This document shows, piece by piece, positions 1 to 8,294 of a stretch of DNA of 54,277 bases. The position numbers and the translations under genes were made by a program. Every line of letters starts with the position of its first letter. The first letter of the stretch is position 1. The notes under the pieces were generated by a model, which saw only the letters and a list, made by a program, of their open reading frames with translations, ran no database searches and was not told the origin of the DNA. Origin of the DNA: Arsukibacterium sp. UBA5043. Its GTDB lineage: Bacteria; Pseudomonadota; Gammaproteobacteria; Enterobacterales; Alteromonadaceae. Location of the stretch: assembly GCA_002415085.1 (NCBI GenBank), contig DIBV01000018.1, positions 1 through 54,277 of the forward strand, read 5' to 3'.

Positions 1-26
1 AAAATTAGATTGCCGTTGACATTATT

Positions 27-248
27 TTAGCCAAAGTCGTATGGCTCCAACTTTCCGGCTTCTTTTTCCGCCTTCGATATAATCACTTGTTTTACAAATT
101 CATAAGGTAAGTCCGGGTTATCTTCCATCATTTCACCAATTTTTGCCCAATGCTCTATCTGCTTAGGCATTGTGCGGTTCAATGCTTTCCCCATAATGGT
201 CGCTTTTTCTACCAGATCCTGGTCTAGCCTTACACTTGCAGTTGCCAT
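27..248 (-). CDS. ParD-like antitoxin (73 aa)
   Basis: This 73-residue protein begins MATASVRLDQDLVEKA, the short beta strand plus helix expected of a ribbon-helix-helix DNA-binding antitoxin of the ParD-like family. The start at 248 is chosen because AGGAGAG lies just upstream; a longer reading to 329 would cross the palindrome that looks like its operator. Antitoxins of this type usually neutralise a toxin and repress their own promoter. No toxin gene is visible: the left edge is only 26 bases beyond the stop, so a partner may lie outside, or the gene may be solitary. Confidence 0.75.
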   Translation of the reverse strand: MATASVRLDQDLVEKATIMGKALNRTMPKQIEHWAKIGEMMEDNPDLPYEFVKQVIISKAEKEAGKLEPYDFG

Positions 249-274
249 AATATCTCTCCTGTAAAAACAGGCCA

Positions 275-295
275 ATTGTAGCAATGCGCTACAAT
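275..295. promoter_or_regulatory. Palindrome upstream of the ParD-like gene, likely operator
   Basis: ATTGTAGC and GCTACAAT form a perfect 8-base inverted repeat with a 5-base spacer, and a further GTAGC half-site follows at 297-301. It lies 26 bases upstream of the antitoxin start, where a ribbon-helix-helix autorepressor would bind. That role is inferred from position and symmetry. Confidence 0.5.
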
Positions 296-581
296 CGTAG
301 CAAGTTGCGTCAACAAACGGATTTACCACTCACTGCGCGCGCTGTTGCCCTTAGGGTCAGCAGTCAGCGGATGTAAAAATACCGGATACAACGCTCTTCC
401 TCACTCGCCGGCTCTTTCAAAAGAGGTTCTATCCTCTACTAATCTTAGTTGTACCCATAAGTTATTGTAAATAAGCCAAAACAGATGTAACTTCATCCAC
501 ATCGAATTTACAAAGGCGGAAAAGTTCGTTTTTAATTACGGGCCTTTGCGTCCAAAAATTAATGTGACACAAGGAACGTAA
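296..581. other. Intergenic region without a recognised gene
   Basis: The gap between the ParD-like gene and the next lipoprotein gene (249-581) holds the palindrome at 275-295 and the AAGGA ribosome site just before 582. I see no convincing coding frame, RNA gene or repeat in the rest. Confidence 0.5.
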
Positions 582-962
582 ATGTCAGTATTTCTCAAGT
601 TTCGACTGCTCATTTTAGCTTGCTTAAGTTTTATTCTTTCGGGCTGTGTTACTTTGCCTGGGCATAGGCAAACTATTGATGAAGAAAATTTTTTCTTGCG
701 TATCAGTGCCCCCAATCTTGCGATAAAAAACGAGATTCGTTTCAACGCAGAAAAAACAGAACTTTTATTTTTACCTGAAAATGCTCAGATTGAGTTAGTT
801 GTTGCAGATAAAACCGGCAAGCATCAGCTCATGATGAAAAAACACCAGGAATCCGTTGTTTATATCTACAGGTTAAATGGTCGTAAAACGATGTTTGGAG
901 TCAAAGAAAAAGAGTGGCTTGCATCGCAAATCCCTATAATCATTGATAAAGCTGGCCGTTAA
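582..962 (+). CDS. Small predicted lipoprotein, unknown function (126 aa)
   Basis: The start has AAGGA six bases upstream. A hydrophobic signal ends in the lipobox L-S-G-C22, so the mature protein should be lipid-anchored at a membrane, probably in the periplasm. The remaining ~100 residues are mixed alpha/beta with no motif I recognise. The gene stands alone and is followed by a rho-independent terminator, so it is probably monocistronic. The function is unknown. Confidence 0.65.
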   Translation: MSVFLKFRLLILACLSFILSGCVTLPGHRQTIDEENFFLRISAPNLAIKNEIRFNAEKTELLFLPENAQIELVVADKTGKHQLMMKKHQESVVYIYRLNGRKTMFGVKEKEWLASQIPIIIDKAGR

Positions 963-990
963 ATCCGCTGGCGTGACTTTTCGGCTGAAG

Positions 991-1032
991 CTGGTTGCGT
1001 TACATTTTTTTGCAAACAACCAGTTTTTTTTT
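991..1032 (+). terminator. Rho-independent terminator of the lipoprotein gene
   Basis: CTGGTTG at 991 pairs with CAACCAG at 1017-1023, and a run of nine T follows at once. It lies 29 bases after the lipoprotein stop codon. Confidence 0.7.
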
Positions 1033-1051
1033 AAAAAAGGATTTGTAACAC

Positions 1052-1591
1052 ATGAAGTTCATAAAGGTTACAACACTCATCTTGAGCGTTGCCATCATCG
1101 TAGCAATACTGTCATACCAGAAAATTATCTCAAATATATTGTTACCGCAGTATATTGACTGGGCGTTTGAAACTGATAACAAAGGTTTGGAGTCTGGAGT
1201 AGCTTTAAATGCACAAGAGCTGTCATTAGCAACCGATATAGGGATTCAAAACCCTGAAAAAGTAAGGATTGTTTATGTGGATGAAATTCCGTTCCCGTAC
1301 GAAAACTTTGCGCTGAAAACACTAGGTGAAGCACTCGGATTCATTGGTGAAGGTATCACCAACAACGCTCAGGTGTTCGGATACTCAATTTATGTTCGTA
1401 ATGGTTATGAACTAAACAGGCCAAAGTTAGCTCATGAATTGGTGCACGTACTTCAAATTGAACGAACCAGTCTCGACCATATAATAACTAAGCACTTCTC
1501 GGATTTGGCAGAGTATGGGTACGACAAAGCACCCTTAGAAGTCGAAGCTTTTAAAGCGAATAAAGACTATGCGGCCGATTGGCGTCTTTGA
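1052..1591 (+). CDS. Membrane-anchored HExxH metalloprotease-like protein (179 aa)
   Basis: One N-terminal membrane segment (about residues 5-22) is followed by a ~155-residue extracytoplasmic domain carrying H128-E-L-V-H132, the zinc-binding and catalytic motif of gluzincin-type metallopeptidases. Glutamates 163 and 165 lie ~30 residues further on and could supply the third ligand. The domain is much shorter than secreted metalloproteases and resembles the small DUF4157-like HExxH proteins. The start follows AAAGGA about ten bases upstream. It is a single gene between terminators and convergent neighbours. The substrate is unknown and activity is unproven. Confidence 0.6.
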   Translation: MKFIKVTTLILSVAIIVAILSYQKIISNILLPQYIDWAFETDNKGLESGVALNAQELSLATDIGIQNPEKVRIVYVDEIPFPYENFALKTLGEALGFIGEGITNNAQVFGYSIYVRNGYELNRPKLAHELVHVLQIERTSLDHIITKHFSDLAEYGYDKAPLEVEAFKANKDYAADWRL

Positions 1592-1618
1592 TAACAGCTT
1601 TGCGGCTGTGGAGTTTCG

Positions 1619-2194
1619 TTAAAACACCAGCGACGCCTGGGCACCAATGGTAGTGCGGCTAAAGCGGCGGCTTTCACCATTAGGTTGATAGTCAATAGGT
1701 GTAATTGAGATGTGACGTGTCTGGTAACGTATGTTGTACCAATTGCCATACAGTTCAAGCCGGATATGATCAGTTGCTTTAAACTCCAGGCCGGCTCTGG
1801 CCATAGCATTGCAACAGGACTGTTCTGTGTTATCAAACCATTGCCGAACACTACCGTTCAGATCTATGCCGGCTTGAAAATAAGGACTTAGCTGCCAGTC
1901 CATGCCCAGGCGGCCATATAAAAACAGCGGTCTGATCCGGCCTTCAGTATAGTCAACCGGCTGCTGTTTTAACCTGATCCGCTGATAGCTCAAGCCTGCC
2001 TGAACGTAGAAATCACTGCGCTCAACTTTGCGTAAGCCAATAGAAAAGCCGCTGGTTTCTGCCTTATCACCCTGCTCTGTAAATACAGCAAATACTTTCT
2101 GACTATCACTCCATACCGCCTGGGCACTTGGTACAATTAACATCCCTGACAGGGCAACGCCCGCAACCACATTTCTAAACATCCGTAATCCCAT
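1619..2194 (-). CDS. Small predicted outer-membrane beta-barrel protein (191 aa)
   Basis: The first convincing signal peptide starts at the ATG at 2194 or 2182 (MFRNVVAGVALSGM, ending PSAQA). A longer reading to 2347 would add a poorly coding leader that runs into the divergent apbE gene. The mature part is rich in alternating aromatic and polar residues and ends in a C-terminal phenylalanine (ASLVF), typical of an outer-membrane barrel of about eight strands. It is transcribed divergently from apbE. The specific function is unknown. Confidence 0.6.
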   Translation of the reverse strand: MGLRMFRNVVAGVALSGMLIVPSAQAVWSDSQKVFAVFTEQGDKAETSGFSIGLRKVERSDFYVQAGLSYQRIRLKQQPVDYTEGRIRPLFLYGRLGMDWQLSPYFQAGIDLNGSVRQWFDNTEQSCCNAMARAGLEFKATDHIRLELYGNWYNIRYQTRHISITPIDYQPNGESRRFSRTTIGAQASLVF

Positions 2195-2320
2195 ACTAAA
2201 AATTAACATCAGCAACAAAGGGCGCAGATAGTAGCCTAAACGCAAATCGGCCGCCAGCATTGAGTAAATCTTCTGGCTCTGCAACAATGCAACAGTTACC
2301 AGTTTGCAGCGGAATTTTTT

Positions 2321-3304
2321 GTGTCTTGCATTACTTTTTTTAAACATGTTGCTGCCAGTACTCTGGCATTTCTATTTCTGTTGGCCCTGCCCGCTCAGGC
2401 CCAGTGGCAGCGCCTGCCCTTTCAGACCATGGGCACCCAGGCTTATGTCGAGCTGTGGGCGGAAGATGACAAGCTGGGTAAAGACTTGCTGCTTGCCGTG
2501 CAACATGAATTTGAGCGGATTAACCAGCTGATGAGTCCCTATATCGACAGCAGTGAACTGAGCCTGCTTAACCGGGATGCAGCCAGCCGGCCTGTTACCA
2601 TAAGTAACGAGCTGTACCAGTTGCTGCAGCAGGCAGAGCAGTTGGCGAAACTCAGTGATGGCGCTTTTGATATCAGCTTTGCTTCGGTAGGCTTTAGCTA
2701 TGATTACCGCCAGCATATTAAACCCAGTGCAGCAGAGCTGGAGGCGCAACGGTCATTAATTAATTACCGGCATATTCAGTTACTGGCAGATAATCAGGTG
2801 AAATTTAGCCTGCCCGGGCTGAAAATTGATTTGGGCGGTATCGCCAAAGGCTATGCGGTTGAACAGGCCATTGGCCTGCTGGCAACAGCCGGTATTAAGC
2901 ATGCGCTGGTGACTGCCGGTGGTGATACCCGTTTACTGGGCGATAAACGGGGCCGGCCCTGGCAGGTGGCCATTAAGCACCCGCGTAAAGAAGACGGTAT
3001 TGTGGCGCAGCTGCCGTTAACCGACAGTGCCATCAGCACCTCTGGTGATTATGAGCGGTTTTTTATTGAAGATGGCGTGCGCTATCATCATATTCTCGAC
3101 CCGAAAAGCGGCCAGAGCCCGTCCGGTTTAATGAGTGTAACGGTACTCGGGCCTGACAGCACCCGCACCGATGCGATGTCGACCACCTTATTTGTGATGG
3201 GGCTTAAGCGGGGTATAGCCTTTATTGAACAGCAGAGCGAATTTGAAGCGATATTTATCAGCAGTGAGCATCAATTGTATTTCACCTCTGGCCTGGCACA
3301 GTAA
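2321..3304 (+). CDS. apbE: FAD:protein FMN transferase ApbE
   Basis: ApbE moves FMN from FAD onto threonine residues of exported redox proteins, with magnesium as cofactor. The sequence has a signal peptide ending ALPAQA, the MGTQAYVEL start of the domain, the FAD/Mg motif DLGGIAKGYA, AGGDTR, HILDPKSG and the TDAMSTTLF loop. The GTG start is the only good one in frame. The length (327 aa) is normal. No clear FMN-acceptor protein with a D/S-G-A-T motif was recognised in this window. A TlpA, DUF4266 and DUF3570 set, which I recall as frequent apbE neighbours, lies 17 kb away in the large operon. Confidence 0.92.
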   Translation: MSCITFFKHVAASTLAFLFLLALPAQAQWQRLPFQTMGTQAYVELWAEDDKLGKDLLLAVQHEFERINQLMSPYIDSSELSLLNRDAASRPVTISNELYQLLQQAEQLAKLSDGAFDISFASVGFSYDYRQHIKPSAAELEAQRSLINYRHIQLLADNQVKFSLPGLKIDLGGIAKGYAVEQAIGLLATAGIKHALVTAGGDTRLLGDKRGRPWQVAIKHPRKEDGIVAQLPLTDSAISTSGDYERFFIEDGVRYHHILDPKSGQSPSGLMSVTVLGPDSTRTDAMSTTLFVMGLKRGIAFIEQQSEFEAIFISSEHQLYFTSGLAQ

Positions 3305-3430
3305 ATAACGAGTAAAATTAGCTATTTCCAGTTAGGACAAAGCGCTTTATACTGGCTTGTCTGTTTAAAGTTTATACAAAACTATCTGACGCAGGCGTGA
3401 CTAAATAATAATAATTTAACTGGAAACCCG

Positions 3431-4243
3431 ATGCGCACAAAGGCGACACAGATTATTATTTTAATCAGTATGCTGACAGCACTGGGCCAGGCCCGGGTTT
3501 TCGCGTGCACATTGCGCCTGGGGGTGGAAACCCATTTTCCACCGCATATTATCAAAACTGACACGGGCTGGAGCGGCCTCAGTGTTGAGCTGGCAGAGCG
3601 GCTTGCCCGCGAAATTGACTGCACCATTATTCTGGTGGAAAGCCCGTGGTTAAGAGCCATGCGCATGATTGATAAAGGTGAGCTGGACCTGGTCAGCCAC
3701 CTGACCTACAGCGCGCAGCGACAACAGCATTTTGCCTTTATCGGGCCACACCATCTGGAACAAATTTATCTGGTGGCCGATCCTGCGGCTATTCCGGCAT
3801 TAACCACCATTGAACAACTGACCGAAGAAGTAGACCTTACCGCTATCGCGATGCTGGAAGGGGCATACTACGGTGAAGCGTTTGCCAGATTGCAACGCCA
3901 GCCCGGTTTAAAACGACAACTGGTGTATATTGCTAACAATCTCGACAAAATCGCCTTGTTAAATGCCGGCAGAGTGAATGCCGTGCTGGAGGACATCTCT
4001 GTGCTGCGCTACTGGCAGAGTGAACACAGCAGCACAGCGATGCGTTATCAACCGCTGCTGGCCATTCATAAAGGCCCGGTTTATTTTGGCTTTAATAGAA
4101 AAACGTTGTCAGAAGAACAGCTAAACAAGCTTAATACCGCCTGGCAAAACCTGCATAGCAACGGCGAACTGGCGGCCATTGTGGCGCATTATCAGCAACG
4201 TGATAATGCGCTTGCCGTGCCGCCGCCCCAACCGCGCTTTTAA
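3431..4243 (+). CDS. Periplasmic solute-binding protein, SBP_bac_3 family (270 aa)
   Basis: A signal peptide (residues 1-25, ending VFA-C) is followed by a type 2 periplasmic binding fold of the amino-acid-binding family 3: TLRLGVETHFPP, the GLSVELAERLA helix and the ELDLVSHLTYSAQR segment. Such proteins bind amino acids or related small molecules, but orphan members like this one, without permease or ATPase genes beside them, often have sensory or unknown roles. The residues normally gripping an amino-acid ligand are not clearly conserved. It ends convergently with the DUF1501 gene. Confidence 0.75.
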   Translation: MRTKATQIIILISMLTALGQARVFACTLRLGVETHFPPHIIKTDTGWSGLSVELAERLAREIDCTIILVESPWLRAMRMIDKGELDLVSHLTYSAQRQQHFAFIGPHHLEQIYLVADPAAIPALTTIEQLTEEVDLTAIAMLEGAYYGEAFARLQRQPGLKRQLVYIANNLDKIALLNAGRVNAVLEDISVLRYWQSEHSSTAMRYQPLLAIHKGPVYFGFNRKTLSEEQLNKLNTAWQNLHSNGELAAIVAHYQQRDNALAVPPPQPRF

Positions 4244-4250
4244 CGCGGTT
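4230..4250. terminator. Hairpin between convergent genes, possible terminator
   Basis: AACCGCG and CGCGGTT pair perfectly around a 7-base loop that contains the stop codon of the solute-binding protein. There is no T-run on either side, so termination is uncertain. It is the only structure between this gene and the end of the large minus-strand operon. Confidence 0.3.
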
Positions 4251-4268
4251 CTACTCTGGCAAAACTCT

Positions 4269-5846
4269 TCAGACAATAGGCGCGAATGCGGTCAACCGGT
4301 CCTGACTGGCGGCATTACCCAGGCCATGAAACGGTGCCACTTCAGTTAAGCGGCCCTGCTCGCCATGTAACGCCAGATAATTGAGCATTACGGTTTGCAC
4401 CAGTAAGTTAACGTTATTGGCAGCCATTGACGAGCCAGTCTCTACTGAGGCATCCGGTCGCATAAAGCCAATTTGCTGATGGCGGGCTTGCTCTGCCGGG
4501 CTGCCACCGAGCAATGCTGGCCGGCCGTGGGGGTTATACACCAGAATTGCAGAAGCTGCTGTGGAGGAATTATCGCCGGTCCATTCACCCTTGCCCCGGC
4601 CATTGACACTGTCATCAATCCGGCCATTACTGGCCACCGAGCCATCAGAGTATAAGTAAATCATCAGCGGCTGGTTGCGCCTGGCCGCATACTCCAGGCA
4701 AGCACCGATACAGCGGCCGGCCCGTAAATCACGCAGCTCGCCGGTGCCGCGCTCGCCGGTATGATAATCATAGCCGCCAATGGTTACGGTGCCGGCGCCG
4801 GCAAAACCATTTACCACCAGCTTCATCACTGACGCGGTTTTTCGAAACTCGGCATCGCTGTTAAATTCAGCAGTGCTGAAAATACCGCCATCACCCACAA
4901 TATCCGGATCAGCCGCCGGATCAAGCGTGGCTGGATTACCAAAACGGTCTGCCAGATCGGCACTTTTTACATAACCACAACTCACCAGATCTTTAATCAC
5001 CGCATCACGGCTGATACCGGTGCTAACTTTATTCAGCTTGTTATCGCTCAGGCGTTGAATAGATTCCATTACTGCTACCGCATCATTTTGATCCAGCAAG
5101 CCGAATAAGTCCCCGACATCCACCAGGCCGGTGACATCACTGGGGCGGTCAATTTTGGTTGGCCGCCACTCCGGATTATAAAATTCGGCAGGGGTCATTG
5201 AATTTGCACCCGACTCAGAATTACGCGAGCCAATCAGCGGCATTAACGAACCATTGGCACCCGCTCTGGCAATGGCATACATCGGGTTATGCGGATTATT
5301 GCCGGTATCATTTTCAGAGCGGGAAGGCATCACCGCGCCATTGGTCATGGCCTGGGTGGCCATAGTGGTACGCTCCAGAATACCAGCGAGCATTTGTGAA
5401 TCGCTATGAAAAGCCAGCCCCAGCTGATCGTTAACAAAACCAGCGGCCGGATTAGCGGCATTCACTGCAGTCGGCACCATATCGGCCGGCAACCCCAGCT
5501 TGCTGTAACCCTGGGTAGATAAGAAATCGAGCTGGCCACCGGCCCCCCCTACCAGAATATTGGAACCGGCAATATTAGCGCCACCGGCCAGATCAAAACA
5601 AATAAAGGGTATTTTACCCGCACCTTCAACATTAATACCGCACTGGTTTTTCAATAGCTCCAGATCGGGCGACAGATCGGCAAAGGCCTTGGTTGGGTTG
5701 GCAAATAAGCTAAATACCGACCCCGTAGTCAGAATACCCGCGCCAACACTCAGGCCACAGGCAATAAAGTCGCGCCGGGTTACCGGCCGGCTGTGACAGG
5801 CGTGTAATAAGGGCGCATCCGGGTGTAAGGCTTTTTTCAGTTTCAT
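4269..5846 (-). CDS. Tat-exported DUF1501 family protein (525 aa)
   Basis: The N-terminus carries a twin-arginine signal (T-R24-R25-D-F-I) ahead of a hydrophobic stretch, so the protein should be exported folded by Tat. The rest resembles DUF1501 proteins, which are distantly related to the alkaline phosphatase/sulfatase fold: glycine-rich FICFDLAGGANIAGSN near the start, and GGYDYHTG and MIYLYSDG later. It is the last gene of an 18-gene run, 25 bases after the LamG-cytochrome gene. Planctomycetes pair DUF1501 with cytochrome-LamG proteins, and the same pairing occurs here. The enzymatic role of the family is not established. Confidence 0.8.
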   Translation of the reverse strand: MKLKKALHPDAPLLHACHSRPVTRRDFIACGLSVGAGILTTGSVFSLFANPTKAFADLSPDLELLKNQCGINVEGAGKIPFICFDLAGGANIAGSNILVGGAGGQLDFLSTQGYSKLGLPADMVPTAVNAANPAAGFVNDQLGLAFHSDSQMLAGILERTTMATQAMTNGAVMPSRSENDTGNNPHNPMYAIARAGANGSLMPLIGSRNSESGANSMTPAEFYNPEWRPTKIDRPSDVTGLVDVGDLFGLLDQNDAVAVMESIQRLSDNKLNKVSTGISRDAVIKDLVSCGYVKSADLADRFGNPATLDPAADPDIVGDGGIFSTAEFNSDAEFRKTASVMKLVVNGFAGAGTVTIGGYDYHTGERGTGELRDLRAGRCIGACLEYAARRNQPLMIYLYSDGSVASNGRIDDSVNGRGKGEWTGDNSSTAASAILVYNPHGRPALLGGSPAEQARHQQIGFMRPDASVETGSSMAANNVNLLVQTVMLNYLALHGEQGRLTEVAPFHGLGNAASQDRLTAFAPIV

Positions 5847-5871
5847 CAGTTAGCTCCTTGGTTCACCAGCA

Positions 5872-8292
5872 TTAGTAAACCAGCATCTGGGCGCTGGCCA
5901 GCACTGCAGTACAGGCGGCTTTGGCAATTGTTTGAGTACGCTGGCTGTCGCATGCACCGTTACACTGACTTAAGCGATCTATCAGGTTATTCAGTTCAGC
6001 CCGGGCATCGCTGTTCTCCAGCGCTGTTTCCGGTTGCAGCGGGGCAAACCGGTCCAGTAGCGGGCTAATCAGCGCATCGCGATTAGCAGGGCTTAGTGCC
6101 TCACTCGGGCTGGCATTGAAGTTAACGGCCGGAAACCACTGGCCTCGCAGCACGGTATTGTTAATTGCCGCATTACAATAGGCGATACCCAGTTGGGTAA
6201 TGGCCATTTGCTGGGCTGAAATAAAGGTTTCAATATTGCTAAGCGCCGGCAACTGGCGGGTAATAGTCTGATAGGTATTCGCTACCGCCGGTGTTGCCAC
6301 AGAGATGCCGGTCAGCTGGCTCATACTGGCATTAATCGCCGCAAAGGGCCGGATACCAATGTCACTGCTGTCGGAATTCGTCTGGCTGATTTGCTGCAGC
6401 GGGAACTGTGGCTGGGTTCGCACATTGTTAAATGAGCCTATCTGACCAAACGACAAGAAAAACTCATCGCTGGCCGCCCCGGCCTCGCTGGCAATGATCG
6501 TACCCAGCTCGGACATGACCACCGGCTCGGTCAGGCTGGTACCGCTGGCAAAAGTAAACTGTTGCCGGATCCAGGCCTGGCCCGACGTCACTTCGCGGCC
6601 ATTAATCGCCAGCGCCATGTCGCTGATTAATAAATCGGCAGGCAACGCGGCACCCTCCAGATTAATCAGATACGGCTGGCTAAACAGGTAAGAGTAATTG
6701 TCAAACTGGGCCACTTCAAACACGATATAGCTCTGGGGCAAATCGATTAAATGGCCGATGGCAAACGGTAAATAGAACTTTTGCCCCACGCCAATGCTAA
6801 AGTTCTGGGCAATTTGCTCGCTCGTCAGCGCCCGGTTATGGATAGCCAGCAAGCGAATACTGCCCTGCCATTGCCGGCTGCCATCGGCTTCATTACCCAG
6901 CATCAGCGCAAAGCTGTCATCCCAGTTACTGATAGCAGCAGGCTCGCCCTGCACCCCACTGTCCTGGCCATTAACATAGATGCGCTGGCCGTTAACCGGG
7001 TCCTGGGTGATTACCACATGTTGTAAGCTGGCTTGCAATAACTCATCGGCATCGGCGGTGCTCAGTGCCGGTATCCCGGCAAAATCACTGCTGGCGCTGC
7101 GCAGTAAAAAGTCGTAATTATACTGGCTCTGGCCCAGGGTAAAATTGCGGCTGATGGCACTGCCGGCATAACTGATAATAGCGGCCGGCCCCTCTTGCAC
7201 CACATTGGCTGGTATTACCCAGGCTTCTACCGTCATCTCGCCGGTGGCGCCGATCAACGACGCAAGCTTGGCACTGCTTTGGGTACTCGCTTGAGCCCGA
7301 CCGCTGTTAATTTGCAGGCCCCAGCCTGTTAGCCAGGCAAAATCTCCCTGTAAGTTAAGGTTTGCTGCCGGCTCTACTCCTGAAGTATCAAACGCCTGAC
7401 TGCCCTGACCTTCTTTAAACTGATAAAAGGCGATCTGATTACTCTCGTAGCGACCACCACTGGAAGCGACTACGCCGTCTTCTAAGCGTAAGGCTTTTGA
7501 AGGCACCAGTTGCGGGTCCAGCGCTGTGACGGGCACGGCATCACTGATGGCCGTTACCGCAGCCAGCATAACCGCCGCATCACTGGCACAATCTGACCAG
7601 CAGTTATGAAACTCGCCACCCAGACGGGCTACCAGACGTGATAACTCAGGACGGTCCAGGTTGATTAAATTGCGACTGGCCTGATAGGCCGCATCGATAT
7701 CGCTGGCAGCAAAAAATGGCGCCTGGGCAACAGAAGCGTCCGGCGCATGACAATTAACGCAGTATTGGCGCACCAATGGATACACTTCAGTGGCGAATAA
7801 TGCCGGGCTTTCCGGCAAAGCTTTACTGGCGCCTGGATCGCGGATCACCGGTGCTACCAGGGTAACAGCAGCCTGCTCAGCATCGGTGGTATTACCCCAG
7901 TTCCGTAGCCACTGGGTAATGGTATCGGCACATGCCGTATTACTGCTTAGCCAACAGTTATGGCCACCGGCCACTTTCTGCACCATCAAAGACTGCGCCG
8001 GATCGGCTAAATTGACCAGCGGTAATACCGCATTGTACGCCAGGTTAATGTCGTCACGACGGACAAAAAACGGCGAGGTATTACCTTGCTGATGACAACT
8101 GCCACAGCGATTGTCGGCCACCAGGTTATCCCACAGATTTAACTTAAATTGTTGAATATCGGCCGTTTGTGGTGCCGGGCCATTATAATTATTACTATTA
8201 TCCTGTACTGGCGGCGGCGGATTCTGCTCAACCTCAGCGCCACCGCAACCTATTAACAAGATACTAAGCACAACCAGAAGCGAAGATCTCAT
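5872..8292 (-). CDS. Heme c-binding lipoprotein with LamG domain (806 aa)
   Basis: The lipobox I-G-C16 anchors the protein. Two repeated modules follow: C63-G-S-C-H67 with a downstream HNCW near residue 111, and C178-V-N-C-H182 with a second HNCW near 227. Each CxxCH should bind one c-type heme. Residues ~290-500 form a LamG/concanavalin-like domain (IAFYQFKEGQG, MTVEAWV, LQHVVITQD, LLAIHNRALTSEQI), usually a carbohydrate- or protein-binding beta sandwich. The ~300-residue C-terminal part is unassigned and ends with a Cys-rich segment. The gene starts 2 bases after the previous stop. It is probably the substrate-contacting redox part of the operon product. Confidence 0.8.
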   Translation of the reverse strand: MRSSLLVVLSILLIGCGGAEVEQNPPPPVQDNSNNYNGPAPQTADIQQFKLNLWDNLVADNRCGSCHQQGNTSPFFVRRDDINLAYNAVLPLVNLADPAQSLMVQKVAGGHNCWLSSNTACADTITQWLRNWGNTTDAEQAAVTLVAPVIRDPGASKALPESPALFATEVYPLVRQYCVNCHAPDASVAQAPFFAASDIDAAYQASRNLINLDRPELSRLVARLGGEFHNCWSDCASDAAVMLAAVTAISDAVPVTALDPQLVPSKALRLEDGVVASSGGRYESNQIAFYQFKEGQGSQAFDTSGVEPAANLNLQGDFAWLTGWGLQINSGRAQASTQSSAKLASLIGATGEMTVEAWVIPANVVQEGPAAIISYAGSAISRNFTLGQSQYNYDFLLRSASSDFAGIPALSTADADELLQASLQHVVITQDPVNGQRIYVNGQDSGVQGEPAAISNWDDSFALMLGNEADGSRQWQGSIRLLAIHNRALTSEQIAQNFSIGVGQKFYLPFAIGHLIDLPQSYIVFEVAQFDNYSYLFSQPYLINLEGAALPADLLISDMALAINGREVTSGQAWIRQQFTFASGTSLTEPVVMSELGTIIASEAGAASDEFFLSFGQIGSFNNVRTQPQFPLQQISQTNSDSSDIGIRPFAAINASMSQLTGISVATPAVANTYQTITRQLPALSNIETFISAQQMAITQLGIAYCNAAINNTVLRGQWFPAVNFNASPSEALSPANRDALISPLLDRFAPLQPETALENSDARAELNNLIDRLSQCNGACDSQRTQTIAKAACTAVLASAQMLVY

Positions 8293-8294
8293 GG

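Noticed and set aside
1619-2347. Longer N-terminus for the small outer-membrane protein
   Set aside because: The first 50 codons lack coding character, overlap the divergent apbE start and would bury the signal peptide.
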